NCBI GenBank assembly: GCA_003428585.1
Contig: QVQC01000063.1
Location: 1 to 54,570 of the forward strand
DNA from: Nioella halotolerans
GTDB lineage: Bacteria; Pseudomonadota; Alphaproteobacteria; Rhodobacterales; Rhodobacteraceae
Direction of reading: 5' to 3'
Length of the DNA: 54,570 nt
Part shown: piece after piece, positions 45,211-53,427 of the stretch
How the letters are laid out: each line of letters begins with the position of its first letter
Numbering within the stretch: the first letter of the stretch is position 1
Notes under the pieces: generated by a model
Seen by the model: only the letters and a program-made list of their open reading frames with translations
Told to the model about the DNA's origin: nothing
Database searches by the model: none
Translations under genes and position numbers: made by a program

Positions 45211-46542
45211 TCACGCCATGAGCCGCACCGCCAACCGTCGCTGCCGTCCCAGAACCTCGGGCAGGTCCACGCTCACCAACCGCCCCTCCGCCACCACGCG
45301 CCGCCCCTCGACGAAGAGATCGCGCACACGTGTCGGACCCGCCAGCAGCAGCGCAGCCCTGTCCCAACTGCCCGACGCCTCGACGCCCGTCATGTCCCAG
45401 ATCGCGATATCGGCGCGCTTGCCCACGGCGATCTGCCCGCAATCGTCGCGCCCCAGCACCTCCGCCCCGCCGCGTGTGGCAAGGCGCAGCGCCTCGCGCG
45501 CGCTCATCGCATCCGCGCCTTGCGCGACGCGTTGCAACAGCATCGCCTGCCGCGCTTCGGTGGCAATATTCCCCGAATCGTTGGAGGCCGAACCATCAAC
45601 GCCAAGCCCCACGGGAACGCCTGAATCGCGCATCGCCCGCAGCGGCGCGATGCCCGATCCGAGCCGGCAGTTCGAACAGGGGCAATGGGCCACGCCGGTC
45701 CGCGTTCGTGCAAAGAGATCAATTTCTTGCGCGTCGATCTTCACGCAATGCGCATGCCAGACATCTTCCCCCGTCCAGCCAAGGCTTTCCGCGTATTGCC
45801 CCGGCCGGCAACCGAATTTCTCTTCGCTGTAAAGGATATCTTCATCGTTTTCCGCCAGATGTGTGTGCAGCATCACCCCCTTGTCGCGGGCCAGCAGCGC
45901 CGCATCCCGCATCAACTCGCGGCTGACAGAGAAAGGAGAACACGGCGCGATCCCCACCCGGCACATCGCCCCTTCGGTCGGGTCATGGAAGGCGTCGACG
46001 ACACGGATACAATCGTTCAGGATATCTGCTTCGCGCTCGACAAGCGCATCGGGCGGCAGGCCGCCGTCGCTCTCCCCGATGCTCATCGCGCCGCGCGTGG
46101 GGTGGAAGCGCAACCCGATGGTTTCGGCCGCGGCGATGGTATCCTCCAGCCGCGCCCCGTTGGGGTAAAGATACAGGTGATCGGAACTTAGCGTGCACCC
46201 CGACAGGGCCAGTTCCGCCAACCCCACCTGGGCGGAGGTGAACATCTCTTCCGGGCCGAACCGGGCCCAGATCGGGTAAAGTGCCTGCAACCAGCCGAAC
46301 AGGAGCGCATCCTGCGCGCCCGGAACGGCACGGGTCAGCGTCTGGTAGAGGTGATGATGCGTGTTCACCAACCCCGGCGTCACAAGGCACCCCTCGGCGC
46401 TCAGGATGTCGCCGCCCTGCAACCCGCGGCCGATTTCGGCGATCACGCCGTCCCGGATGCGGATATCGGCGCCGGCCAATTCGGTGCCCGCGTCATCCAT
46501 GGTCAGGATCTGCGCTGCGGATGACACGATAATGTCGCTCAT
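45211..46542 (-). CDS. 8-oxoguanine deaminase (amidohydrolase)
   Basis: A 443-residue member of the TRZ/ATZ amidohydrolase subgroup. The motifs are LVTPGLVNTHHHLYQTLTRAVPGA (metal ligands), SGCTLSSDHLYLYPNGARL, GMAPCSPFSVS-like (here VGIAPCSPFSVSRE), MLHTHLAENDEDI and GLGVDGSASNDSGNIATEAR with the catalytic Asp. Sequence features, notably SSDHLYLYPNG and the length, match enzymes characterised as 8-oxoguanine deaminases (product uric acid); isoxanthopterin or atrazine-type substrates are less likely alternatives. It converges on guaD. A perfect 16-bp palindrome lies between it and the upstream phosphatase gene. Confidence 0.87.
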   Translation of the reverse strand: MSDIIVSSAAQILTMDDAGTELAGADIRIRDGVIAEIGRGLQGGDILSAEGCLVTPGLVNTHHHLYQTLTRAVPGAQDALLFGWLQALYPIWARFGPEEMFTSAQVGLAELALSGCTLSSDHLYLYPNGARLEDTIAAAETIGLRFHPTRGAMSIGESDGGLPPDALVEREADILNDCIRVVDAFHDPTEGAMCRVGIAPCSPFSVSRELMRDAALLARDKGVMLHTHLAENDEDILYSEEKFGCRPGQYAESLGWTGEDVWHAHCVKIDAQEIDLFARTRTGVAHCPCSNCRLGSGIAPLRAMRDSGVPVGLGVDGSASNDSGNIATEARQAMLLQRVAQGADAMSAREALRLATRGGAEVLGRDDCGQIAVGKRADIAIWDMTGVEASGSWDRAALLLAGPTRVRDLFVEGRRVVAEGRLVSVDLPEVLGRQRRLAVRLMA

Positions 46543-46656
46543 GTGGCCCTCCGTTTCCGACGCCCGTTTCGGTCAAGGGATCGCGCAGGCGGGCGCGGGC
46601 GGGCCGACAGAAAGCGGGCAAAGGGCTCGGGGGGCCGCCACCCGAAAGGCTACCCT

Positions 46657-46672
46657 CCGGCCTGCAGGCCGG
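46657..46672. repeat. Perfect 16-bp palindrome between the phosphatase and the 8-oxoguanine deaminase genes
   Basis: CCGGCCTGCAGGCCGG lies in the 137-bp gap on the upstream side of the deaminase gene, just after the hisN-like stop. With no loop and no T-run it is more like a protein site than a terminator, though it could fold as a short hairpin. Confidence 0.4.
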
Positions 46673-46679
46673 GCAAGGC

Positions 46680-47492
46680 TCACTGCGCCTGAAGCAGTTT
46701 CAGCGCGTCGCCATGCAATGCGGCGCTTGCGGCGGCGATCACCTGCCCGCCCGCATGCACCGGGCCGCCCTGCCAGTCTGTCACGATGCCGCCGGCCGCC
46801 TCGATTACGGCAATGGGCGCGGCGATGTCATAGGGGTGCAGCCCGGCCTCGATCACCAGATCCACCTGCCCCGCCGCGAGCAGACCGTACGCGTAGCAAT
46901 CCATGCCATAGCGCGTCAATCGCACCCGGTCGCGGACCCGCTCGAACGCGGCCCGCTCGGCCCCTGTGCCGACCTCGGGGAAGGTGGAAAACAGCGTCGC
47001 CTCGGCCAGCGAGACCGCCGGGCGCACGCCAAGCGGGGCGTCGCCATGCGGCCCGGCGACATGCGCCTGCCCAAGGCCGCCCTCGAAACGTTCGCCGATA
47101 TAGGGCTGGTCGATGACGCCGTAGAACGGGCCATCCGCATCCTGCAGCCCGATCAGCACCCCCCATGTCGGCGTGCCGGAAATGAAGCCGCGGGTGCCGT
47201 CGATCGGGTCGATCACCCATGTCAGCCCGCTGGTCCCCGCCACCGCCGCCTGTTCCTCGCCCAGCACCCCGTCGACGGGCCGACGCGCGGCCAGCACGGC
47301 GCGCATCGCGGACTCGGCGGCGCGGTCGGCCTCGGTTACCGGGTCGAACCCGCCGGCCAGCTTGGTCTCCGCGCCGAGGCCGGGCTTGCGGAAATACCTC
47401 AGCGTCGCGGTGCGCGCAGCCTCGGCCATGGTATTCGCCGTCTCCCGCAGATCAGTGGCAAGCTCGGGGGAGAGACGGGAACGGGTCAGCAT
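46680..47492 (-). CDS. hisN: Inositol monophosphatase family phosphatase, likely histidinol-phosphatase
   Basis: A 270-residue Mg2+-dependent phosphatase. Motifs are DPVTEADRAAESAMRAVL, VLGEEQ (the GEE motif), the catalytic VIDPIDGTRGFISG, and CYAYGLLAAGQVDLVIEAGLHPYDIAAPIAVIEAAGG. The DGTRGFISGTPTWG form resembles the HisN histidinol-phosphatase subgroup more than true inositol or 3'-phosphoadenosine phosphatases. Histidinol phosphate dephosphorylation is thus the preferred role. No other his gene is near, so the symbol is provisional. Confidence 0.85.
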   Translation of the reverse strand: MLTRSRLSPELATDLRETANTMAEAARTATLRYFRKPGLGAETKLAGGFDPVTEADRAAESAMRAVLAARRPVDGVLGEEQAAVAGTSGLTWVIDPIDGTRGFISGTPTWGVLIGLQDADGPFYGVIDQPYIGERFEGGLGQAHVAGPHGDAPLGVRPAVSLAEATLFSTFPEVGTGAERAAFERVRDRVRLTRYGMDCYAYGLLAAGQVDLVIEAGLHPYDIAAPIAVIEAAGGIVTDWQGGPVHAGGQVIAAASAALHGDALKLLQAQ

Positions 47493-47559
47493 GTCGGGGG
47501 CTTTCCTAGGGCAAGGTCAGCCGTCAGGTCGCACGGCGCACCCCGCCCGTCAACGCCCC

Positions 47560-47925
47560 TCAGGCCGCCGCGCCCGACAACACGCGGGCCAGTTCGAACA
47601 GCTGTTTGCGCTGGTTTTCCGGGATCGCGTAATAGGAGCGGACAAGTTCCTGGGCCTCCTTGTCGGCGAGCACGTCGCCGGGCAGCGCGCCGGTCCCCTC
47701 GACGCCCCCCTCGAGCCCCTCGAAGAAGAAGGCCACCGGCACCTCCAATGCGCGCGCGATATCCCAAAGGCGCGACGCGCTGACCCGGTTCATGCCGGTT
47801 TCGTATTTCTGGATCTGCTGGAACTTGATGCCCACATGTTCGGCAAGCTGCTGCTGTGTCATGCCCACCATCCAGCGGCGGTGGCGGATGCGCTTGCCTA
47901 CGTGAGTGTCAACCGGGTGTTTCAT
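47560..47925 (-). CDS. XRE-family helix-turn-helix transcriptional regulator
   Basis: A 121-residue regulator with a Cro/CI-type HTH at about residues 10-67: KRIRHRRWMVGMTQQQLAEHVGIKFQQIQKYETGMNRVSASRLWDIARAL. The pattern TQQQLAEHVGI and QIQKYETG marks the recognition helix region. The remaining C-terminus (about 75-121) is helical and acidic, with no ligand domain visible. The gene is 68 bp from the start of the hisN-like gene and diverges from the quinone reductase gene at 48138. GGAGATAGGC lies upstream of the ATG. Confidence 0.92.
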   Translation of the reverse strand: MKHPVDTHVGKRIRHRRWMVGMTQQQLAEHVGIKFQQIQKYETGMNRVSASRLWDIARALEVPVAFFFEGLEGGVEGTGALPGDVLADKEAQELVRSYYAIPENQRKQLFELARVLSGAAA

Positions 47926-48026
47926 GCCTATCTCCTGTCGCGGGACCCTTTCAGGCCACCGACATTATGCCCTTGCGGTGAAATAGCCCGGCCCGGGGTA
48001 AAGTCACGCCGGTCGAGATACTTGTC

Positions 48027-48041
48027 GGTATCAATAATACC
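48027..48041. promoter_or_regulatory. Candidate operator in the XRE/quinone reductase divergent region
   Basis: GGTAT (48027-48031) and ATACC (48037-48041) form an inverted repeat around five bases in the AT-rich part of the 212-bp divergent gap. It is a possible site for the adjacent XRE regulator. Confidence 0.3.
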
Positions 48042-48137
48042 CCGCCCGAGAGAAAGCAAAAGGACGCATTGTCCCGGTTGCATCCGGGCCGGCGCGCGCT
48101 AGCGTGTGGCGAGTTTGAAATGTTGGGGACATGGCAG

Positions 48138-49097
48138 ATGCGCGCCTACAGGTTGACCGGATTCGACACAGCCCCCGCGGTGCAGGAGATCGACACCCCC
48201 ACCCCCGCCGAGGGCGAGGCGTTGGTGCGGATCGCGGCCTGCGGGCTCAACTTCGCGGACCTGTTGATGATGGAGGGCCGCTACCAGGACACGCCTGAGC
48301 CGCCCTTCACCATGGGCATGGAGATCGCCGGCACGGTGGAGGCGCTTGGCCCCGATACGGATGGCCCGGCCCCCGGCACCCGCGTCGCGGTCTTTGCCGG
48401 GCAAGGCGGGCTGGCCGAGGCTGGCGTCTTTCCGGTGGACCGGATCACGCCTATTCCCGACGCGATGCCATTGACGGAGGCGGCCGGATTCCTCGTGGCC
48501 TATGGCACGTCTCACCTCGCGCTCGTGCACAGGGCGCGGTTGCAGCCGGGCGAACGGTTGCTGGTTCTGGGCGCGGCCGGCGGCGTTGGACTGACAGCGG
48601 TGGAGATCGGCGCGCGCATGGGGGCGGAGGTGATTGCCTGCGCGCGCGGCGCGGCAAAGCTGCAGGTCGCGCAGGCCGCCGGCGCCGGGCATCTCATCGA
48701 CAGTGAAACGCAGGACATCCGCGGCGAGGTCAAGGCGCTCGGCGGGGCGGACGTGGTCTATGACGCCGTGGGCGGCGATGCGTTCAAGGCGGCAATGCGG
48801 GCGACCAACCCCGGCGGCCGGCTTATCCCGATCGGCTTTGCCAGCGGCGAGGTGCCTCAGATCCCGGCCAATATCCTGCTGGTCAAGAACCTCGACGTGA
48901 TCGGGCTTTACTGGGGCGGCTACCTGACATTCGCCCCCCAAATCCTGACCGGCAGCCTGTCGGAGCTGTTCTCGATATACGAAGCGGGCGGGCTGAAGCC
49001 GCATGTCGGCGCGACCTACCCGCTTGACCGGGTGGCGGAGGCGCTCGACCTGCTGAAATCGCGCCGATCGACCGGCAAGGTCGTGGTGACGATGTAG
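48138..49097 (+). CDS. Quinone oxidoreductase-like medium-chain dehydrogenase
   Basis: A 319-residue zinc-independent MDR enzyme of the NADPH:quinone reductase type. The GroES-like N-terminal domain has ACGLNFADLLMMEGRYQDTPEPPFTMGMEIAGTVEALG. The Rossmann domain has VLGAAGGVGLTAVEIGARMGAEVIACARG, with AAGGVG binding the nucleotide phosphate. Zinc-binding cysteines are absent. It probably reduces quinones or enals with NADPH; the substrate is not readable. The ATG at 48138 with GGGGAC upstream is preferred; an ATG at 48120 is in frame. Its stop lies 4 bp from the converging LysR stop. Confidence 0.92.
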   Translation: MRAYRLTGFDTAPAVQEIDTPTPAEGEALVRIAACGLNFADLLMMEGRYQDTPEPPFTMGMEIAGTVEALGPDTDGPAPGTRVAVFAGQGGLAEAGVFPVDRITPIPDAMPLTEAAGFLVAYGTSHLALVHRARLQPGERLLVLGAAGGVGLTAVEIGARMGAEVIACARGAAKLQVAQAAGAGHLIDSETQDIRGEVKALGGADVVYDAVGGDAFKAAMRATNPGGRLIPIGFASGEVPQIPANILLVKNLDVIGLYWGGYLTFAPQILTGSLSELFSIYEAGGLKPHVGATYPLDRVAEALDLLKSRRSTGKVVVTM

Positions 49098-49101
49098 CCC
49101 G

Positions 49102-49953
49102 TCACATCGCCGCGTAGGCCTGCCGCACCATGTCGGCCAGCGCCTGCGCCGGTTCGCCCCGCGCGGCGTCCGCGCCGTACATGTTGATGCGGACGGCGGG
49201 CAGATCGGGCAGCGCGCCATTGTGCCGGATGCGTTCCACGTAGGGCGGCTCGGCCCCCTCGATACAGGCATGCACGGCAAGGTCAGCGCTGATCGAGGCC
49301 TCCACGGTGCGCGAATTGTCACTTTCCACGGCCATTTCCCACGAAATCCCGGCCCGGTCGAGGGCCACCTGCACCGGTTGGCGAAAGATGCACAATTGCT
49401 CGAAGGCCAGCCGAAGCGGGCGCTGACGCCATTGCTGCCCATCCAGCGCCCCGACCCAGACCAGCGGGCGTTCCATCAGCGTCTCGCCGCCGCTGTCGAG
49501 CGCCGATTCGGTGGTCAGCGCCAGGTGCACCTCGCCGCGTTCCAGCATCCGGCGCAGGCGCGAGGTGTAGGAGCTGACAAGCTGCACCTTCATGCGCGGG
49601 AAGGCCGCGTGAAACCGGTGCAGCACCCGCGGGATCGCCGGGTAGATGATGTCATGCGGCACGCCCAGCACCAGTTCGCCCTCGTAATCGACCGAGGTGA
49701 GGCGCGCCAGCACCTCGTCATTCAGCGCCAACATGCGGCGGGCATAGCTCAGCATCTGCTCACCGGCATTGGTCAGTGCCAGCTTGCGCGCCGAGCGGTC
49801 GAACAACGCGATGCCCGTGCTCTCCTCCAGCCGCTTGAGTTGCATCGACACCGCCGATTGCGTCAGGTTGAGAAGGCCCGAGGCCTTGGTGACGCCGCCG
49901 GTATCGGCGACGGTCACGAACGCGCGCAGCGCGGTCAGGTCCAGGTTGCGCAT
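49102..49953 (-). CDS. LysR-family transcriptional regulator
   Basis: A 283-residue regulator. The winged HTH is at about residues 4-62: LDLTALRAFVTVADTGGVTKASGLLNLTQSAVSMQLKRLEES, with FDRSARKLALTNAGEQML as the wing. A linker helix then leads to a periplasmic-binding-protein-like effector domain (about 88-283), beginning EGELVLGVPHDIIYPAIPR. It is divergent from a DUF1127 gene across a 123-bp AT-rich gap, the typical LysR layout in which the regulator controls both genes. Confidence 0.94.
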   Translation of the reverse strand: MRNLDLTALRAFVTVADTGGVTKASGLLNLTQSAVSMQLKRLEESTGIALFDRSARKLALTNAGEQMLSYARRMLALNDEVLARLTSVDYEGELVLGVPHDIIYPAIPRVLHRFHAAFPRMKVQLVSSYTSRLRRMLERGEVHLALTTESALDSGGETLMERPLVWVGALDGQQWRQRPLRLAFEQLCIFRQPVQVALDRAGISWEMAVESDNSRTVEASISADLAVHACIEGAEPPYVERIRHNGALPDLPAVRINMYGADAARGEPAQALADMVRQAYAAM

Positions 49954-49983
49954 GTCATCACATTCCGTGAACTAGATATTCAA

Positions 49984-50011
49984 GAACATTCATTTTTCTA
50001 ATGTCATGTTC
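49984..50011. promoter_or_regulatory. Candidate LysR operator between lysR and the DUF1127 gene
   Basis: GAACATT (49984-49990) is mirrored by AATGT (50000-50004) and by ATGTTC (50006-50011), so nested inverted repeats can be drawn in an AT-rich stretch beginning 31 bp from the lysR start. It contains T-N11-A type spacing as expected of LysR sites. A TATATAT run follows at about 50016-50024 and could be the -10 region of the DUF1127 gene. Confidence 0.4.
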
Positions 50012-50076
50012 GACGCTATATATCAATCATCAAAATACACCCTCCCCATTTCTTCACGAATCCGAAAGACCTGACC

Positions 50077-50289
50077 ATGGCCACCACCCTTTCCCACGCC
50101 AGCCTTCCGGCCTCGCGCCGCCACAGCCTCACCGCCTTTGCCCGGGCCGCGATCACCGCCTGGCGGCAGCGTCGCGCGCTCGAACGGCTTGACGTCCATG
50201 CCCGCCGCGACCTCGGTCTGACCGAGGCCGACATCGCCCGCGAGGCGCGCCGCCCGGCATGGGATGTGCCGCAAGCCTGGCTGCTGTGA
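50077..50289 (+). CDS. DUF1127 domain small protein
   Basis: A 70-residue basic protein. The DUF1127 core is LTAFARAAITAWRQRRALERLDVHARRDLGLTEADIARE (about residues 18-56), with the diagnostic L..L.....RDLGL motif. The family binds RNA in some alphaproteobacteria (CcaF1-like) and responds to phosphate, oxidative or heat stress. The product here is longer at the N-terminus than the 45-50 residue forms. It is divergent from a LysR regulator, which may control it. Confidence 0.87.
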   Translation: MATTLSHASLPASRRHSLTAFARAAITAWRQRRALERLDVHARRDLGLTEADIAREARRPAWDVPQAWLL

Positions 50290-50340
50290 TCGCACACGGC
50301 GCAATGCCCGAAAAAGCCGCACGTTCCGCATCCGGTAAAG

Positions 50341-50370
50341 CTTGAAAACGCCGCCCGGCTTGCCGATATT
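50341..50370 (+). promoter_or_regulatory. Promoter of the Bax-inhibitor-1 family gene, RpoH-like
   Basis: CTTGAAA (50341-50347), a 15-base spacer, then CCGATAT (50363-50369). This matches the heat-shock sigma-32 pattern (CTTGAAA ... CCCCATNT) fairly well, and also reads as TTGAAA-N17-GATATT for the housekeeping sigma. A start near 50377 would place an 8-bp hairpin at 50382-50401 at the head of the transcript. Confidence 0.45.
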
Positions 50371-50381
50371 ACAGTCAAGGC

Positions 50382-50401
50382 GGGCACCGCTATCGGTGCC
50401 C
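50382..50401 (+). other. 5'-leader hairpin before the Bax-inhibitor-1 gene
   Basis: GGGCACCG (50382-50389) and CGGTGCCC (50394-50401) form a perfect 8-bp stem with a CTAT loop, 31 bp before the start codon. It lacks a T-run and would sit near the 5' end of the transcript, so it is more likely a stability element than a terminator. Confidence 0.5.
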
Positions 50402-50432
50402 CTCGGCTTGATTGCTCATTCTGGAGGACGAG

Positions 50433-51173
50433 ATGGCAGAATTCGACACGATCCGTGCTGGCGCGCGCGGCGCAGACGCCGCCCAGATCGACGAGGGGCT
50501 GCGCGCCCACATGAACAAGGTCTACGCCACCATGTCGGTCGGTCTTCTGGTGACCGCCGGCGCGGCGTGGGCGATCGGCACCAGCCCGGCGCTGATGCAG
50601 ATCTTCCGCAACCCCGAAACCCTTCAGCCCAACATCCTTGGCTGGATCGCGATGTTCGCGCCGCTGATCATGGTTTTCGCCTTCGGCGCGATGATCAACA
50701 AGCTGTCCTATGCCGGGGCACAACTGTTCTTCTACGCCTTCTCAGCCGTGATGGGCATCTCGATCAGCTGGATCTTCGCGGTGTTCACCGGGATCTCGAT
50801 CGTGCAGACCTTCCTGATCACGTCGATCTCCTTCGCGGGGCTCAGCCTGTACGGCTACACCACGAAAAAGAACCTGTCGGGCCTCGGCACGTTCCTCATG
50901 ATGGGGCTGATCGGCATCATCGTGGCGATGATCGTCAACATCTTCCTTGCCTCGGCGGCGCTGCACTTCGTGATCTCGGTGCTCGGCGTGCTGATCTTCG
51001 CTGGCCTGACGGCCTATGACACGCAGTCGATCAAGAACGAGTATATCGAACATGCCAGCCACATGGACGAGGAATGGCTTGGCAAGTCGGCGATCATGGG
51101 GGCGCTGCGCCTGTACCTCGACTTCATCAACCTGTTCATGTTCCTGCTGCAATTCCTTGGCAGCCGCGAATGA
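50433..51173 (+). CDS. Bax inhibitor-1/YccA family membrane protein
   Basis: A 246-residue protein with about seven membrane helices. The first segment (about 32-52) follows HMNKVYATMSVGLLVTAGAAW; the last region has LIFAGLTAYDTQSIKNEY, containing the Asp of the family's conserved pair, then a helix near the C-terminus (LYLDFINLFMFLLQFLG) that matches the BI-1 signature. E. coli members (YccA, YbhL) are linked to FtsH protease modulation and calcium leak. A GGAGG site precedes the ATG. A good terminator follows, so the gene is monocistronic. Confidence 0.95.
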   Translation: MAEFDTIRAGARGADAAQIDEGLRAHMNKVYATMSVGLLVTAGAAWAIGTSPALMQIFRNPETLQPNILGWIAMFAPLIMVFAFGAMINKLSYAGAQLFFYAFSAVMGISISWIFAVFTGISIVQTFLITSISFAGLSLYGYTTKKNLSGLGTFLMMGLIGIIVAMIVNIFLASAALHFVISVLGVLIFAGLTAYDTQSIKNEYIEHASHMDEEWLGKSAIMGALRLYLDFINLFMFLLQFLGSRE

Positions 51174-51198
51174 CGCGGGCGACAGGATGAATGGCACA

Positions 51199-51225
51199 GG
51201 GCCGGGGGATTTCCCCGGCCCTTTT
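51199..51225 (+). terminator. Intrinsic terminator after the Bax-inhibitor-1 gene
   Basis: A perfect 9-bp stem (51199-51207 with 51213-51221), a 5-base loop, then a run of five T to 51225. It lies 25 bp after the stop codon. Confidence 0.93.
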
Positions 51226-51276
51226 TCGTTGGCGCCGTGCTATCGGCGTAAAGACGAAAGATTCCTGACCCTGAAA

Positions 51277-51316
51277 CGAAACCGGGCCGCGGCTTGATCA
51301 GCGCGGCCCGGTTTCG
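51277..51316 (-). terminator. Terminator for rpmG
   Basis: A perfect 15-bp inverted repeat (51277-51291 with 51302-51316) around a 10-base loop, starting 22 bp after the rpmG stop on the minus strand. The downstream U-run is short (TTTC), but the stem is very stable and lies between converging genes. Confidence 0.75.
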
Positions 51317-51338
51317 ATACATCCGTGACAGGATCAGA

Positions 51339-51506
51339 TCACTTGATCTTGCCTTCCTTGTACTCGACGTGCTTGCGCGCGACCGGGTCGTATTTGCGGA
51401 TGGTCATCTTCTCGGTCATCGTGCGCGCGTTCTTCTTGGTCACGTAGAAGTGGCCGGTGCCCGCCGTGGAATTCAGGCGGATCTTGATTGTGGTCGGCTT
51501 CGCCAT
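51339..51506 (-). CDS. rpmG: 50S ribosomal protein L33
   Basis: A 55-residue basic protein with the L33 pattern: [34 protein letters not shown] and the C-terminal [18 protein letters not shown]. No zinc cysteines are present, so it is the zinc-independent form. A strong GCAGGAGTTT site lies before the ATG ending at 51506; the longer open frame upstream is only a shadow of chrA. Confidence 0.98.
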   Translation of the reverse strand: MAKPTTIKIRLNSTAGTGHFYVTKKNARTMTEKMTIRKYDPVARKHVEYKEGKIK

Positions 51507-51601
51507 GTCAAACTCCTGCAAAGCGGGGCGGCTCGCGGCCAGATGGCCCGTGCGCGCGTGTCTGGGGTTGAGCGCGTGTTTTACCTCTGCGCTGCCGGGT
51601 G

Positions 51602-52882
51602 TCAACCGAAAACGGGGGAAATCGCGAGGTGCCAGACCGCGCCCGCCGCAGCCGTCGTGGCCAGCACCGCCAGCAGATCCCACTTGCGCAGCAGCAGCAG
51701 CCAGCCCGCCAGCAGCGCCAGCAGAATCGCGCCGGGCCGGACGCTGGCGACGTCCGGCAGCCAGATCGCCGCGGGGCCAAGCGCCGCCCGCGCGACCTCG
51801 TCGAAAAAGACATTGAGCCCGAACCACAGCGACAGGTTCAGAATCACCCCGACCACGGCAGCGGTGATGCCCGCGAGCGCGCCATTGAGACGCGGCTGCG
51901 CGCTGATCCACTCGACGTAAGGCGCGAAGGCGAAGATCCACAGGAAACACGGCACGAAGGTCACCCAAAGCGTGACCAGCGCCGCGGCAAGCCCCATGCC
52001 GATGCCGCCCTGCCCCGCCCCGGCGAGGAACCCCACGAACTCTGTCACGAGGATCAACGGCCCCGGCGTCGTCTCGGCCAGTCCAAGCGCATCCATCATC
52101 TGCCCGGTTGTCAGCCAGCCCTGCACGCTGACCACCTCCTGCACCATGTAGGCCAGAACGGCATAGGCGCCGCCGAATGTGACGACCGCCAGCTTGGAAA
52201 AGAACAGCCCCAGATCGGTCAGCACATGGCCCGGCGCGACCAGCCACAACGCCGCCAGCGGCAGCAGCCAGAGCGCGCCCCATGTCAGCACGGTGACCAG
52301 CGTCCGGCCCGGCCGCACACCCGCCGGCGGTGCGCTGTCCCCGCCCTGCCCCATGAAAACCGCGCCGACCCCAGCCGCGACGGCGATGATCAGCGGAAAG
52401 GGCAGGTCGAACGCGAAAAGCCCGACGAAGGCCAGCGCGGCCAGCGCGTAGGCCAGCGGCCCGCGCAGCGCCCGGCGGCTGACCTTCAGAAGCGCCTCGA
52501 CCACCACCACGACAACCGTCGCCTTGACCCCGAGAAACAGCGCCGCCACCAAAGGCACCTGTCCGAACCGGGCGTAAAGCGTCGCGAGGACGAGGACCAC
52601 CAGCGCGCCGGGCAGCACGAACAGCCCGCCCGCGATGAGACCGCCCAGCGTGCCCCTCAGCCGCCAGCCGGCATAGGTGGCCAGTTGCATCGCCTCGGGC
52701 CCCGGCAGCAGCATGCTGAAGGAGAGCGCGCCGAGGAACTGCTTTTCGGTGAGCCAGGGTCGCGCCTCGACCAGTTCGCGGTGCATCAATGCGATCTGCG
52801 CCGCCGGCCCGCCGAAGGACAGAAGGCCGATACGCCCGAAGACCCGGGACAGCTCCGCCGCGGTTACGCTTACCGGTGTCAT
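51602..52882 (-). CDS. chrA: Chromate transporter ChrA
   Basis: A 426-residue protein with two homologous halves (about 1-190 and 220-426), each with a chromate_transp domain: [30 protein letters not shown] and [19 protein letters not shown] in the first, and [28 protein letters not shown] and [19 protein letters not shown] in the second. The repeated FGG and PGP motifs are family-specific. ChrA exports chromate; similar proteins occur widely without clear chromate exposure. No chrB regulator is adjacent. rpmG lies 95 bp downstream on the same strand and rnpB about 165 bp upstream. Confidence 0.95.
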   Translation of the reverse strand: MTPVSVTAAELSRVFGRIGLLSFGGPAAQIALMHRELVEARPWLTEKQFLGALSFSMLLPGPEAMQLATYAGWRLRGTLGGLIAGGLFVLPGALVVLVLATLYARFGQVPLVAALFLGVKATVVVVVVEALLKVSRRALRGPLAYALAALAFVGLFAFDLPFPLIIAVAAGVGAVFMGQGGDSAPPAGVRPGRTLVTVLTWGALWLLPLAALWLVAPGHVLTDLGLFFSKLAVVTFGGAYAVLAYMVQEVVSVQGWLTTGQMMDALGLAETTPGPLILVTEFVGFLAGAGQGGIGMGLAAALVTLWVTFVPCFLWIFAFAPYVEWISAQPRLNGALAGITAAVVGVILNLSLWFGLNVFFDEVARAALGPAAIWLPDVASVRPGAILLALLAGWLLLLRKWDLLAVLATTAAAGAVWHLAISPVFG

Positions 52883-53046
52883 GTCATCTCCCCGCCGCGG
52901 ACCACGGTCTCAAGAACAGGTCCGGGGCCGTCTTTGCAAGCCCGGTTTCTTTCATCTTGGCCCAAATTTCCCGGCGGGCACGAGGGGCGGCACCCCCCGC
53001 CCGGATCGAGGCCGAAGGCGACGGCCCAACCAGTTGTCATGAAGAT

Positions 53047-53418
53047 GCGCGGAGGGCCTGTAAGCCGGATCCTGTTCCCCGGGGTCGCCCCCGGTTCGAT
53101 GACCATTCGTCTCGGCCCGCGATTGCCCGCGGGCTCTTGCTGCCAACCCGGACCCCTCGGGCTGAAGCGGCCCTGTGACGCGCACGCGAGGTCCCTATTT
53201 GGCATTGCTCCCGGTGGGGCTTGCCGTGCCGGTCCTGTTGCCAGTCCCGCGGTGGGCTCTTACCCCACCGTTTCACCCTTACCCCGCGCACGGGGCGGTT
53301 TCTTTTCTGTGGCGCTGTCCGTCGGATTGCTCCGCCCGGGCGTTACCCGGCACCGTTGCTTCAGGGAGTCCGGACTTTCCTCGGGGGATGCCCCCCGCGG
53401 CCATCCGGCCCTCCGCGC
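53047..53418 (-). ncRNA. rnpB: RNase P RNA (bacterial class A)
   Basis: The minus strand carries the conserved RNase P landmarks in order: GCGCGGAGGGCC-type 5' P1 arm (53407-53418), GAGGAAAGTCCGG (CR-I), ACAGAAA, GGTAAGGGTGAAACGGTG, and a 3' arm (53047-53058) complementary to the first, giving a 12-bp P1 helix. The length, about 372 nt, fits. RNase P removes 5' leaders from pre-tRNAs. The 5' end is about 9 bases after the amidase stop codon, so its promoter must lie within the amidase gene or transcription reads through. Ends are estimated from P1. Protein-like frames through this stretch are spurious. Confidence 0.93.
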
Positions 53419-53427
53419 GGGCGGGAC

